Assembly: GCF_002165255.2 (NCBI RefSeq) | Contig: NZ_CP028561.1 | Coordinates: 2,728,001-2,792,000 of the forward strand | From: Acinetobacter sp. WCHA45 | GTDB lineage: Bacteria > Pseudomonadota > Gammaproteobacteria > Pseudomonadales > Moraxellaceae | DNA: 64,000 bases | Direction: 5' to 3' | In this document: positions 34,818 to 44,211 of the stretch, one piece after another | Layout: each line of letters begins with the position of its first letter | How positions within the stretch are numbered: the stretch's first letter is position 1 | Program-made: the position numbers and the translations under genes | The notes under the pieces: generated by a model | What the model was told of the DNA's origin: nothing | The model's database searches: none | What the model saw: only the letters and a program-made list of their open reading frames with translations

Positions 34818-35921
34818 TTAGTCTTGAGTGATAAATGGAACTCGTGCAGTTACGCCACACATAAGTTCATAGCCAACTGTGCCTGAGGCTGCTGCAACAT
34901 CATCAATAGAGAGAATTTGTCCTGTTTTTGATGTTCCCCAAAGCACAACTTCACTGCCAATTTCAGCATTCGGAACTGGCGTTAGATAGACTGCCAACAT
35001 ATCCATACTGACTCGCCCAATGGTTCGGGTACGGATTCCATTGACTAACACGGGCGTGCCTGTAGGAGAGGTACGCTGATAACCATCTGCATAACCACAC
35101 GCGACAATACCAATCGTCATTGCATGTGCAGCTACGAAACTTGAACCATAACCCACACTTTCATTGGCATTTAACTGCTGGATCGCGATCAATTCACTGC
35201 GCAAACTCATGGTCGGTGCAAGTCCCCAATCTTGGATACTATGCTTCGGATAATCGGGAGAGCTGCCATAGAGCATGATGCCGCCACGGACATAATCGGA
35301 GTGTACTTGCGAGGGATATCTGAGAATGGCAGCACTATTACTCACCGATCTTTCGCCAGGTAAGTCCTGAATGGTGCTTTCAAATTCTGCGAGTTGATAT
35401 TCAACCCCAGCTTGACCAAAACGTTCGCCATCCGCATCAGAGAAATGCGTCATATGAGTGATGTTGGAAACATTATTGAGGCGTTGCAGATGCTGCCAGA
35501 TTTTTCGGTATTGTTGAGGCTTGAAACCTAGACGGTTCATGCCACTGTTCATTTTTAAGAAAATATCAAACTGGGCTGGATAGATATGCTGCTGTATCCA
35601 TTCGACTTGATGCTCGCTATGTACCGTGAAACTCAACTGATATTCAGCGCAGTCAAATAAATCCTGTGGCGAAAAAATTCCTTCCAGCAATAGAATTGGA
35701 CCTGTCCAACCTAATGCACGCAAACGTTTCGCTTCATCTATATCAAGCAATGCGAAGCCGTCCGCAGTTTTTAAAGCATCGTAAACTCGTTCGATTCCAT
35801 GTCCATAGGCATTGGCTTTGACTACAGCAAACACCTTGCTATTTGGAACACTTGCCCTCAAGACATCAAGGTTTTGACGCAAAGCCTGAGTATGGATGAC
35901 CGCAGTAATTGGGCGAGGCAT
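34818..35921 (-). CDS. dadX: Catabolic alanine racemase
   Basis: 367 residues, PLP-dependent. Lys35 in VVKANAYGHG is the Schiff-base lysine; CGYADGYQRTSPTGTPV carries the second catalytic Tyr, and RTIGRVSMDM is the C-terminal barrel motif. It interconverts L- and D-alanine in the cytoplasm. Directly behind dadA (24-bp gap), so the catabolic isozyme (DadX/Alr) rather than the cell-wall one. Confidence 0.92.
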   Translation of the reverse strand: MPRPITAVIHTQALRQNLDVLRASVPNSKVFAVVKANAYGHGIERVYDALKTADGFALLDIDEAKRLRALGWTGPILLLEGIFSPQDLFDCAEYQLSFTVHSEHQVEWIQQHIYPAQFDIFLKMNSGMNRLGFKPQQYRKIWQHLQRLNNVSNITHMTHFSDADGERFGQAGVEYQLAEFESTIQDLPGERSVSNSAAILRYPSQVHSDYVRGGIMLYGSSPDYPKHSIQDWGLAPTMSLRSELIAIQQLNANESVGYGSSFVAAHAMTIGIVACGYADGYQRTSPTGTPVLVNGIRTRTIGRVSMDMLAVYLTPVPNAEIGSEVVLWGTSKTGQILSIDDVAAASGTVGYELMCGVTARVPFITQD

Positions 35922-35945
35922 AATAAACTTCCTTGTACGCTGTAA

Positions 35946-37202
35946 TTATGCTGCGTGTGAATAGCGCTGAATGGACAAACCATCCGTACTAATATCTGTG
36001 CGATGATTCATCACCAGATCACTAATTAATTTTCCTGAACCACATGCCATCGTCCAACCTAAAGTGCCATGTCCAGTATTCAAGAATAAATTCTTATACT
36101 GAGTCGCACCGATAATCGGGGTACTATCAGGTGTCATTGGACGTAGACCTGTCCAGAACGAAGCTTGCTGTAAATCACCACCCGGGAATAAGTCTTGAGT
36201 CACCATTTCCAAAGTTGCACGGCGGTCTTCATTCAAGCCCAAGTTAAAGCCACTTAATTCCGCCATACCACCAACACGAATACGTTGATCAAAACGTGTA
36301 ATCGCAACTTTGTAAGTTTCATCTAAAACGGTGGATTGTGGTGCAAGTGCAGGATCAACAATTGGAATTGTTAATGAATAGCCCTTCACTGGATATACAG
36401 GCAAATTGAGCGCCAATGGTTTGAGGAAGTCACGAGAATAACTACCAAAAGCTAAAACAAAACGGTCGGCTGTTAAAACTGCTCCATTGACCATGACGCC
36501 TTTGATTTCATCACCTTCAACAATTAAATTTTCAACATTCTGATCAAACTTAAACTCCACACCCAAATCTTGTGCCAGTTTTGCCAAGGCATTGGTGAAT
36601 AAATAACAATCACCTGTCTCATCATTTGGCAAATGTAAGCCACCCACTAACTTATCGGTATGCGCTAAAGCAGGCTCTACACGTGCTAACTCTTGTGCAT
36701 TAAGTAAATCGAAATCCACACCACATTCTTTGAGCACTTGAATATCACGTTGCACCGTCTCTAGCTGAGCGTCATTACGGAATACTTGCAACGTACCTCT
36801 AGAACGATTTTCGTAATTAATGCCAGTTTTTGTTCTTAGATCACGCAGACAGTCACGGCTATATTCCGCAACACGCATCATGCGCTCTTTGTTCACTGCA
36901 TAGCTTTGTGGATTACAGTTTTTCAGCATTTGAGCCATCCACTGTAACTGCCACATACTGCCGTCAATATTAATGGCTAGTGGTGCATGATGTTGAAACA
37001 TCCATTTAACTGCTTTAAAAGGAATTCCTGGCGCTGCCCACGGTGTCGAATATCCTGGGGAAATTTGCCCTGCATTACCAAAGCTAGTTTCCTTGGCAGG
37101 ACCCGATTGACGATCAAGCACAGTGACTTGAGCACCTTGCTGTGCAAGGTAATAAGCACTTGCTACACCAATAACACCACTTCCTAAGACGATGACGCGC
37201 AT
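35946..37202 (-). CDS. dadA: D-amino-acid dehydrogenase small subunit
   Basis: 418 residues, usual DadA length. FAD motif [20 protein letters not shown] at residues 4-23; [16 protein letters not shown] and [16 protein letters not shown] at the C-terminus are DAO-family signatures. It oxidises D-alanine to pyruvate and ammonia, passing electrons to the respiratory chain. First gene of the operon; the divergent Lrp-type regulator starts 137 bp away, so the gap 37203-37338 holds both promoters. Confidence 0.95.
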   Translation of the reverse strand: MRVIVLGSGVIGVASAYYLAQQGAQVTVLDRQSGPAKETSFGNAGQISPGYSTPWAAPGIPFKAVKWMFQHHAPLAINIDGSMWQLQWMAQMLKNCNPQSYAVNKERMMRVAEYSRDCLRDLRTKTGINYENRSRGTLQVFRNDAQLETVQRDIQVLKECGVDFDLLNAQELARVEPALAHTDKLVGGLHLPNDETGDCYLFTNALAKLAQDLGVEFKFDQNVENLIVEGDEIKGVMVNGAVLTADRFVLAFGSYSRDFLKPLALNLPVYPVKGYSLTIPIVDPALAPQSTVLDETYKVAITRFDQRIRVGGMAELSGFNLGLNEDRRATLEMVTQDLFPGGDLQQASFWTGLRPMTPDSTPIIGATQYKNLFLNTGHGTLGWTMACGSGKLISDLVMNHRTDISTDGLSIQRYSHAA

Positions 37203-37338
37203 AACAATCCCTCACGCACACTAGTTTATTTAACTAGTATATTTTTGCATCAATAGTTTTTTTCACTATTTTTAGGATTATAATCTAGGTAATTTCATGT
37301 TTTCGTCGTGAAAAAATTAAAATAAAAGGGAATAATCT

Positions 37339-37806
37339 ATGCGTAAATTAGACCGTATTGATCGCCTGATTTTAGATATTCTGCAACGTGAAGGTCGGAT
37401 TGCGATTAGTGAGCTGGCTTCACGTGTCAATTTGTCCACCACCCCGTGTTCAGAACGTGTTAAACGCTTAGAGCGTGAAGGGATCATCATGGGCTATTAC
37501 GCACGGCTCAATCCTGCCCATGTTGACCGCAGTCTTTTGGTATTTTTAGAAATTAAACTTTCAGCCAAATCTGGTGATGTTTTTGATCAAGTTGCACGTG
37601 ACCTTGTTGATATTCCCGAAGTTTTGGAATGTCATTTGATCTCAGGAGAGTTTGATTATTTAGTCAAAGCAAGATTAAAAGAAATGAGTGCTTATCGACG
37701 TTTATTAGGTGATTTACTTAAAAAACTACCTGCTTCGGCATCTTCACATAGCTATGTCGTGATGGAAGAAGTCAAAGAAAGTCTTTATTTGGATGTGAGT
37801 AAATAA
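37339..37806 (+). CDS. Lrp/AsnC-family regulator of the dad operon
   Basis: 155 residues. N-terminal winged helix DRIDRLILDILQREGRIAIS followed by the recognition helix in NLSTTPCSERVKRLEREGII; C-terminal RAM ligand domain (LLVFLEIKLSAKSGDVFD). AGGGAA precedes the ATG. It is divergent from dadA, as in other bacteria where the Lrp-type regulator (DadR in Pseudomonas) activates dadAX in response to L-alanine. That role is inferred from context. Confidence 0.9.
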   Translation: MRKLDRIDRLILDILQREGRIAISELASRVNLSTTPCSERVKRLEREGIIMGYYARLNPAHVDRSLLVFLEIKLSAKSGDVFDQVARDLVDIPEVLECHLISGEFDYLVKARLKEMSAYRRLLGDLLKKLPASASSHSYVVMEEVKESLYLDVSK

Positions 37807-37840
37807 GATTAAATTGCATCCTACCAACGATTAAAAATGT

Positions 37841-37864
37841 TTCAGCCTGCAGATGCAGGCTGAA
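37841..37864. terminator. Hairpin between Lrp-type gene and rraB
   Basis: TTCAGCCTGC / GCAGGCTGAA perfect 10-bp stem with a 4-nt loop between two convergent genes. T-runs are weak on both sides. Confidence 0.55.
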
Positions 37865-37873
37865 TAGGTATAA

Positions 37874-38242
37874 TTACTCGTCTTCATCATCGTAGATATA
37901 GCTCATACAACCCCAACCGTCATATTCACCATCAAACTCTTGTGCAATACGTGTCATCCACTCTTCTAAGTCTGCAATATCATTGTATTCAAGCATCATA
38001 TTAATATGGATATTCAACACCCACATATCTGAGCCATCTGAGTGTAACTCTTCTTGATAAAGTGAGATCTTTTGTTCTTGGTGCAACAGATGGAGTGCAC
38101 ATTTTTCAACTTGCTCTTGTTTTTCAAACACAATCGAAAATTCAACTTCATGTGGCTCAGTGAGATCATTGCCATCTTCAACCATCTGCCACAAGACATT
38201 ACCATTATCATTGTCTGGAAATTGTTCATAGTCGCGTGTCAT
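37874..38242 (-). CDS. rraB: RraB-like ribonuclease E inhibitor
   Basis: 122 residues, very acidic, ending YIYDDEDE. Similar in layout to RraB: FSIVFEKQEQVEKCALHLLH in the middle and WMTRIAQEFDGEYDGWGC near the end. RraB binds RNase E and changes which mRNAs the degradosome cuts. No membrane segment; monocistronic with GATATTG before the ATG. Confidence 0.78.
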   Translation of the reverse strand: MTRDYEQFPDNDNGNVLWQMVEDGNDLTEPHEVEFSIVFEKQEQVEKCALHLLHQEQKISLYQEELHSDGSDMWVLNIHINMMLEYNDIADLEEWMTRIAQEFDGEYDGWGCMSYIYDDEDE

Positions 38243-38481
38243 ATCAATATCCTTTGTTATGTTTTGATTTCATGATTGGCTATAGATTAACCTATTTTTA
38301 TGTCAGTTTTTAGACGCAACAATTATATGATCATCAAAAAAGGATAGAAATTTTTAACTACTCGCATCCATCTCATCCAACAAAGGCTCAAAACATTATA
38401 TGATTTTATAATCTATTATAGATCTTCAAATTTGGCTAGCCATACTATGCTTTTCTTTGAGAATGCTCTTGTGAGCATACT

Positions 38482-39147
38482 TTAAAAAGGAACTACCGAC
38501 TCAAGCTCGATTGCAGATTGTTTTAATGGATGTTGGAAAGCAAGATAGGTGGCATGCAATGCCATACGTTTAAAATGGAATTTGGCAGGCTCAGGATGAT
38601 AAAGTTTATCGCCCATAATGGGATGCCCAATATGCATCATATGTACACGAAGCTGATGTGAACGTCCTGTCACTGGTTCTAAACACACTCTACTTTGATC
38701 TGTTGTCACATCATACTCAATTGATTGGAATAGCGTTTTGGCAGGCTTTCCCAATTCAAAATGCACCATCTGACGAGGACGATTTTCCCAATCTGTCATC
38801 AAGGGCACTTCGACACTGCCGTCTTGCTGAATCTGTCCTTGTACAAGCGCCACATAATATTTTTTAACCGTTCGCGCTTGGAACATTTTGCTAATCGCAA
38901 CTTCAGCATCTCTATGTTTTGCGAACATCAACAATCCTGATGTTGCCATATCTAAACGATGTGTAACTTTAGCAGAAGGATATTGTGCTAAAACGCGCAA
39001 ATACGCACTATCTTGATGTTCAGGCAAACGCCCCATGACCGACAATAGCCCTGCTGGCTTATTAATCACCACTAAATCTTCATCCTCATAGATCATCTCA
39101 AGTGGATCTTGCGGCGGTAGATAAATAAAGTTGTCATTTAGGGGCAT
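38482..39147 (-). CDS. rluA: RluA-type 23S rRNA/tRNA pseudouridine synthase
   Basis: 221 residues, close to E. coli RluA (219). HRLDMATSGLL holds the catalytic Asp; LVVINKPAGLLSV (motif I), PLMTDWENRPRQMVHFELGK and TGRSHQLRVHMMHIGHPIMG (motif III) match RluA rather than the longer RluC/RluD, and there is no S4 domain. It makes pseudouridine 746 of 23S rRNA and 32 of some tRNAs. 38243-38481 upstream of its end holds nothing I recognise. Confidence 0.9.
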   Translation of the reverse strand: MPLNDNFIYLPPQDPLEMIYEDEDLVVINKPAGLLSVMGRLPEHQDSAYLRVLAQYPSAKVTHRLDMATSGLLMFAKHRDAEVAISKMFQARTVKKYYVALVQGQIQQDGSVEVPLMTDWENRPRQMVHFELGKPAKTLFQSIEYDVTTDQSRVCLEPVTGRSHQLRVHMMHIGHPIMGDKLYHPEPAKFHFKRMALHATYLAFQHPLKQSAIELESVVPF

Positions 39148-39324
39148 GAGCAGTAAAGGTTCTAAATAAAGCGGGGCAATTATAGCGACTTCTCAGCCAA
39201 AAACGAATTTTGAGATGAAATCTTGAACAGAGAACTCGTTTTATTGAAATGGTATTGAAGATGTCTAGAGTTAATGCCGTTGCCTATTTTGATTATTATT
39301 GTTGCGACATTAACTCGTATATTT

Positions 39325-39777
39325 TTATGATGCTGTTTTTATCGCTTTATTTAAACTGTCTTTATAAAGCTGCTCTAAAGTTGCAATGTCTCGATTTAAA
39401 AAAGTAATCAAATATTCTTTGGCACGACTCAACGTTAAGTAATTAAAAGAAATCGTGTCTTTGCTCTTACGTGTCACCAATCCGAATAAATCTTTTTTAG
39501 GAATAAACACAGGAATATCGCTTTCTAATTTAAATTCAAGCTGCTGTGTTTGTGAAAAGGCATCTATTGTGATGCGTAAGGTTTGTTCAGTGTAATCATC
39601 TCGTACAATAAAGCTGGTACTTACACCATCTAGCTGTAACTGACGAACCAATTGCTGACGCCATCCCATCTCATCGAAACGAGCAACGATCGTTTCTAAA
39701 TCAAAAGCACCCAAATGATCAGCTTCATTTCGATTAGTTTGATGCGGATAACGTATTTTAAGATCGAATTCTTTCAT
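39325..39777 (-). CDS. Hypothetical protein
   Basis: 150 residues from ATG 39777 (MKEFDLKIRYPHQTNRNEAD); an upstream ATG (39867) would add a 30-residue, AT-rich, unlikely leader. AGAGG lies 11 bases before the chosen start. Not recognised. Predicted mixed strand-helix fold, no signal or membrane segment, with a basic C-terminal helix SRAKEYLITFLNRDIATLEQ. Base composition is like the neighbouring core genes. Confidence 0.65.
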   Translation of the reverse strand: MKEFDLKIRYPHQTNRNEADHLGAFDLETIVARFDEMGWRQQLVRQLQLDGVSTSFIVRDDYTEQTLRITIDAFSQTQQLEFKLESDIPVFIPKKDLFGLVTRKSKDTISFNYLTLSRAKEYLITFLNRDIATLEQLYKDSLNKAIKTAS

Positions 39778-39981
39778 TATTTTTATGACCTCTTCCAATA
39801 TGATCAATTTTCTAGTTTCAATTATATCATTTTGTTTTTTATTATAAAAACAGGAGTTTATATTCAAAAAATAAATATTATAAGACCTATTTCACACTTA
39901 TATTTAAATTCATTGATCGGGTTTTTATTATTTATATCTGATTGGTCATATTCTGTTTATATTAAATTTTAGGGTATCAAG

Positions 39982-40207
39982 GGAAAACATGTTGTTTACT
40001 TCAACACCTATGACTTTGTAAGCCATAACCTTTGCCTATAGACTTTTGATCTATAGCGTCCTAAGCCGAATCGAGACCTTTTGGGTTTGTACACACTTGC
40101 TTTATAAGCATCGGTGCATGCTACTCTTTTCGATCCCCTTACGGAACTTTAATCGTTCCTCAACCCTTGAGACATAGTTTAGGCAGATCAGTGCGGGATT
40201 GTTTTCC
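39982..40207 (-). ncRNA. Candidate structured RNA, about 226 nt
   Basis: In the 486-bp gene-free stretch 39868-40353. Its ends pair: GGAAAACA / TGTTTTCC (40207-40200 with 39989-39982 read on the minus strand). Inside are hairpins CTCAA-GGG-TTGAG, GGAAC-GATTAAA-GTTCC, TGCTT-ATA-AAGCA, CTATAGA-TCAAAAG-TCTATAG and TATGGCTT-ACA-AAGTCATA, and GGATCGA can pair with TCGATTC. Two stems need G:U pairs on the minus strand and would be A:C on the plus strand, which points to the minus strand. The family is not recognised; 6S-like size but without 6S landmarks I can confirm. Confidence 0.5.
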
Positions 40208-40353
40208 TAAAAACTGGTATTTTTCGCCACTAATGAAATAATTTTGCATATCTCATCCAATAATAAGAATTATTTTCCATTTCAATAAAAAATAACTGAT
40301 TTAAATTTCAATATATTCCAATTTAGCCGTGTATTTTTTCATTAAAAAACAGA

Positions 40354-41250
40354 TTAGGCCCAAATCACCATAATGGCCGCCACAATTACCAGCCATAAAC
40401 CTAAATGATCCGTCTTTGCCAACTTTTCTTTAAAGAAAAATACTGAGATCAGTAAGCTAAATAGAATTTCGATCTGACCCAGTGTTTTCACAATCGCCAC
40501 AGTTTGCATACTCATGGCACTGAACCATCCCAAAGATGCTAAAAAACTGCAAATACTTACACGAAAGGTCAGACCAAGACGTTGCCACATGTTATACAAC
40601 GTACTGCGACTAAAGATTCCCAAATACAGCAATAATGCAATGCACTGAAAACTAATCAAACTGCATAACACCCATCCTGCACGATGCAAAAATGGCAACA
40701 TGCTCAGCTCTAAACTGGCTTCACGTACCAGAAGTGAAGTAATGGCAAAACATAAACCACTGCCTAAACCAATGATTAAAGTATTGAAGGAAAGTTGCGT
40801 ACTATGTCGACCTTTACTCAATAAAAAAACTGCGATTGCCCCAATCAATACACCAACCCAGCCCAAAGTGGTCAACCGCTCCTGTAGAAAAACCACTGCA
40901 ATCAAGGCTGCCAAAATCGCTTCGCTTTTAGCCAACCCGATACCAATCGCATAGTTCTTTTGTTGAAATAGTTTCACCATCAACGCTGTCGCAAAAATTT
41001 GGCTGATTCCTGCAATCACTACATAAAGCCAAAATGTATTGGAAAAATGGGCTTGAACAGTGACAGGTTGATGCAGATAAAGGAATGCTAAATAACTAAA
41101 CGCAAAAATCGGAGAAAAAATAAATCGAGCCAATGTCGTACCATAAGCATCGACTGTGGTACTGAGCTGTTTTTGAAATGCGTTGCGCCACGCCTGCATA
41201 AACGCAGCCATGATCGTGAATAGAATCCAAGTAAATGCCATAAACGCCAA
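40354..41250 (-). CDS. EamA/DMT-family transporter
   Basis: 298 residues, about ten hydrophobic segments in two EamA repeats (about 7-135 and 155-297). ALIAVVFLQERLTTLGWVGV and LLISVFFFKEKLAKTDHLGL are the repeat signatures with the conserved Glu. Inner-membrane drug/metabolite exporter of unknown substrate. It follows the DUF4126 gene with a 57-bp gap and may be co-transcribed; the structured RNA candidate lies downstream on the same strand. Confidence 0.87.
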   Translation of the reverse strand: MAFMAFTWILFTIMAAFMQAWRNAFQKQLSTTVDAYGTTLARFIFSPIFAFSYLAFLYLHQPVTVQAHFSNTFWLYVVIAGISQIFATALMVKLFQQKNYAIGIGLAKSEAILAALIAVVFLQERLTTLGWVGVLIGAIAVFLLSKGRHSTQLSFNTLIIGLGSGLCFAITSLLVREASLELSMLPFLHRAGWVLCSLISFQCIALLLYLGIFSRSTLYNMWQRLGLTFRVSICSFLASLGWFSAMSMQTVAIVKTLGQIEILFSLLISVFFFKEKLAKTDHLGLWLVIVAAIMVIWA

Positions 41251-41307
41251 CGCACCATCAAAATGTGTGTGTAATTTACTCGCTTCCTTATGATTTTTCG
41301 AGTGTTA

Positions 41308-41886
41308 TTAACACGCTGACGGATTGATCTGATTTTTTCTCTTTTTATGTATCCAACGTGCAACCACAATCACGAGAATAATCACAAATACCGTAATCAC
41401 GACAGGCATCACAAATGCCAAGATCGACAAGACAATTGAGCCAATCAACTCACCCGTTGCCACTACAAAATTCCCCAGTCCACCAGTGCTTGCTGTTGAA
41501 ACGCCACGTGCCGCTACGGTACTCATTTGCACCACACCTGCCGTTCCACCGCCCACGATCAGTGCGGCTGCCCACGTCGCAAACTGTGACATTTCTCCAC
41601 TACTGACTGCCAACGTACTGAGTGTGCCTGCCACTACAGCAGCAGGCGTAGCGATGGTATCCAAGAGATTATCGATCCACGGCACATAGTAAGCTGCGAT
41701 TTCACAGATGGTTACAAATCCAAGTGCAGCGCATACAGATGGAATGGCTAACCATTCAAAACCTTTGGCAGGTTCATACCAACCCAACAAAGTTGCAATG
41801 CTCATCACCAATAAAGGAACAAAGACACGGAATCCACAGGCAGCGCTTAATCCTACGCCGATACAAAGTCCTAATATTGTTTCCAT
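41308..41886 (-). CDS. DUF4126 membrane protein
   Basis: 192 residues with five or six hydrophobic segments. METILGLCIGVGLSAACGFR and VPWIDNLLDTIATPAAVVAG are DUF4126 patterns; the end is basic (RWIHKKRKNQ). Function unknown; inner membrane. ATG preceded by AAGGAAAACCAAG. Confidence 0.82.
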   Translation of the reverse strand: METILGLCIGVGLSAACGFRVFVPLLVMSIATLLGWYEPAKGFEWLAIPSVCAALGFVTICEIAAYYVPWIDNLLDTIATPAAVVAGTLSTLAVSSGEMSQFATWAAALIVGGGTAGVVQMSTVAARGVSTASTGGLGNFVVATGELIGSIVLSILAFVMPVVITVFVIILVIVVARWIHKKRKNQINPSAC

Positions 41887-41946
41887 CTTGGTTTTCCTTA
41901 TATTTGTCGGATATCGTTATCTTGTTATTTCATATTTTACAGTAAC

Positions 41947-41975
41947 AAAAAAGCCCTATCGAGTGACAGGGCTTT
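41947..41975 (-). terminator. Terminator of the zinc ribbon gene
   Basis: AAAGCCCT ... AGGGCTTT stem; on the minus strand it runs into TTTTTTG, so it ends the transcript of the small gene at 42012-42155. Confidence 0.7.
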
Positions 41976-42011
41976 CATCAAAACAGTGGGTAACTGTTTG
42001 GTGTTTGCGGC

Positions 42012-42155
42012 TTAGGCATTCTTACTGTTGAATTGATTGCCAAGGCATTTGGTACACGGAGGTAGACGATCAGTACCAATTTCTAAATAGGTGCGATGTC
42101 CGCATTGGACACAAAAATAGAAGCCAGTTCCAGGTTTTTCGCCAGCAGTAACCAT
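42012..42155 (-). CDS. Small zinc ribbon protein, 47 residues
   Basis: Reads MVTAGEKPGTGFYFCVQCGH and ends NQFNSKNA. Cys15-x-x-Cys18 and Cys34-x-x-Cys37 form a four-cysteine zinc ribbon with a proline turn (RLPPCTKC). GGAGAAC precedes the ATG and a terminator follows the stop, so it is a complete gene. Small ribbons of this shape (GxGxYxCxxCG) are common in gammaproteobacteria, of unknown function, and often left unannotated because of their size. Confidence 0.85.
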   Translation of the reverse strand: MVTAGEKPGTGFYFCVQCGHRTYLEIGTDRLPPCTKCLGNQFNSKNA

Positions 42156-42310
42156 CTTTGTTCTCCATAGATTTTAGAAATGGTTCATATACTATAGCGT
42201 GATAGTTTTGATTATTTATTGACCTTTCTGACGAAAGGCAGTGGCAGAAAGGTTAAGTAGGAGTACAAAATCTATATTCACATTAAAATTACCTGAACAA
42301 CATCTAAACC

Positions 42311-42796
42311 TTATTTACTTAGTTGATGATAAATTTGCAAATCATCATCTAATGACCAGATAAAAATCTCACTCATTGGAAATTTTGTACAGTTTTTCTC
42401 AAATTCTTTAATTATTGATAGATCACCAAAACTTGTTCCTTCAGTTGTTTTGGTTGGTGATTTATTTCGTTGTGCATGACTTGGAAACTCTATAAGCCAT
42501 GCTCTAATTTCAAATTGTGATAACCATTCGGAAATACGAAAGGGTGCTTCACCTGTGAAGGTTTTTTCCAAAGTATCAACAAAAAGTTGTGCAACTTTAC
42601 GACGAATATTTCCATCGCCGTTTTGTGCAATATGATTACCCGTTTCAATAACAGTTGCCATTGGGATAATAAAGCTACATCCCAACTCTACATATTCTTG
42701 AAATTTCTTTAAAATTTCATCTCTTTCATTATTGCGATTAGGAACATCTAAAATATTAAGAAAAACACTGGTATCTACTAGACAAATACTACTCAT
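42311..42796 (-). CDS. PIN-like nuclease partnered with AAA ATPase
   Basis: 161 residues from ATG 42796 (MSSICLVDTSVFLNILDVPN); ATG 42808 is possible. First acidic residue of the PIN site in LVDTSVFLNIL, then Glu in ATVIETGNHI, and Asp in EGTSFGDLSII near residue 130. These match a metal-dependent RNase fold; the C-terminal SLDDDLQIY may add the fourth. The start lies inside the end of the ATPase gene (8-bp overlap), so the two are translated together. A toxin or effector controlled by the ATPase is inferred. Confidence 0.72.
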   Translation of the reverse strand: MSSICLVDTSVFLNILDVPNRNNERDEILKKFQEYVELGCSFIIPMATVIETGNHIAQNGDGNIRRKVAQLFVDTLEKTFTGEAPFRISEWLSQFEIRAWLIEFPSHAQRNKSPTKTTEGTSFGDLSIIKEFEKNCTKFPMSEIFIWSLDDDLQIYHQLSK

Positions 42797-44132
42797 TAGA
42801 TATTCCACGCATTTGTTCCAACCAATTTAATGCATTTTGCTTTTTCTCTTGTGAAGAAACAGGATTTTTTACAAAACGGTCAACCACATCTTTTGTAACC
42901 AATTCACCAAGAGAACCTTGAGAAACCAATCCCTCATAATCATCTAAATCACTTAAACGAATTAAACGACTATCCCCTTGTTTTGGATCACGATATGCAA
43001 AAACCACATCACCTAATGCCTGATCTGGCAATGCATCCATAAGAGCTGGGTTATGTGTTGTGAGCAAAAGTTTTAAATTCCTTTTTTCAGCAAACAACAA
43101 CATTGTGTTAAGTAATGATTTGGCTCGGGATGGATGAATACCATTGTCAATTTCTTCAATCACCAACGTAGAATTTTCAGGAACAGATAAAATTGCTGCA
43201 GCGATACCCAAAACCCTTAGCGTCCCATCTGATAGGACATCAGAATTCCACTCTTGTTCTTGATTAGCAAAATTTTCGACTAAAGCGAGTTCGATACGAT
43301 CACGATGATCGGGATAGAATTTTAAAGTTTTAAAATCTTGTTCAGGTAAACTTTTAATAAATTTTAAAATATCTTCTTGATGTGGTTCGTGCTGCCATAG
43401 GGTATATAATACACCTGATAAATTTTGACCATTTTGACGCAATCTTGTATCTTCTAGACTCTCATTACGCATTTGTGATGGGACAAAATCAAAAAAATAC
43501 GTACTAGATAATATTTCTTCTATGAATCTTACCTCATTAAGCCTTTGCTCTATTCTTTCATCGACTTTCTCTTCTAGATCAATTCGTATTTGAAAGGTAT
43601 TTTTAACCCTTTGTAAATTTGACGAATTACTATCAAAACGTGTAAATATCCCTGAAAGACGATTCATTTCTATTTTTGGTGAAATCTGAATTCTGAGTGC
43701 TTTATCATTATCTTTAGAATTATTTCTAACAATGGCTTTGGGGTAAGCATCTATTTTATATAAATATTTATCTGTTTTAAAAAATTTTAATTTTTCATCT
43801 TTTACATTTAACTCATTTAACTCATTAGATGTAATTTCAATCCTCAAATCAGAAAAAAACTCAGAAAAATCTGCACCTAAAGTAAACTCCTCTGATTCAA
43901 AATAAAATAAATCCCTAATATCCCCTCTAAAAATTTTTTCAGAATCATTAATACGATTTTGGATGGTTGATAATTTTTCTCCACCTACATACCAGCTTAA
44001 AAACCGAAATGCTTCAATAGCATTAGATTTTCCTGATGCATTTGCACCAATCATTAACGTAAGAGGTGCTAAAGGCAAAAGTTGTCCTGTCCGATAACTT
44101 TTAAAGTTTTCTATCCAAATACCTTTTAGCAT
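42789..44132 (-). CDS. AAA/ABC-type ATPase (OLD/RecF-like), probable defence sensor
   Basis: 447 residues. FKSYRTGQLLPLAPLTLMIG then GANASGKSN (Walker A, about 28-36), LSDGTLRVLG (signature, about 297), LVIEEIDNGIHPS (Walker B, about 322) and LLTTHNPAL (H-loop, about 362). This is the AAA_21/SMC-like group found in many phage-defence pairs. There is no TOPRIM domain; the nuclease is the separate PIN protein. The pair sits between the prp operon terminator and core genes and is AT-richer than acnD. An ATPase/effector defence pair comparable in logic to PARIS is inferred. Confidence 0.82.
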   Translation of the reverse strand: MLKGIWIENFKSYRTGQLLPLAPLTLMIGANASGKSNAIEAFRFLSWYVGGEKLSTIQNRINDSEKIFRGDIRDLFYFESEEFTLGADFSEFFSDLRIEITSNELNELNVKDEKLKFFKTDKYLYKIDAYPKAIVRNNSKDNDKALRIQISPKIEMNRLSGIFTRFDSNSSNLQRVKNTFQIRIDLEEKVDERIEQRLNEVRFIEEILSSTYFFDFVPSQMRNESLEDTRLRQNGQNLSGVLYTLWQHEPHQEDILKFIKSLPEQDFKTLKFYPDHRDRIELALVENFANQEQEWNSDVLSDGTLRVLGIAAAILSVPENSTLVIEEIDNGIHPSRAKSLLNTMLLFAEKRNLKLLLTTHNPALMDALPDQALGDVVFAYRDPKQGDSRLIRLSDLDDYEGLVSQGSLGELVTKDVVDRFVKNPVSSQEKKQNALNWLEQMRGISNE

Positions 44133-44150
44133 AATCTCACAATAACAAAT

Positions 44151-44180
44151 AAAAAAAGCTCTATCCTAAGATAGAGCTTT
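44151..44180 (-). terminator. Terminator of the prp operon
   Basis: AAAGCTCTATC / GATAGAGCTTT perfect 11-bp stem, 4-nt loop, followed on the minus strand by TTTTTTT. It lies between acnD and the ATPase gene. Confidence 0.88.
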
Positions 44181-44211
44181 CCTTCCATTTTTACAACGTC
44201 AAAGCATTAAC

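Noticed and set aside
39982..40207. 6S RNA, RNase P RNA or tmRNA
   Set aside because: Size is near 6S, but I cannot see the defining conserved sequences of any of the three; left as an unnamed structured RNA candidate.
42168..42310. Further gene between the zinc ribbon gene and the PIN gene
   Set aside because: No open frame with a start and RBS; AT-rich spacer only.
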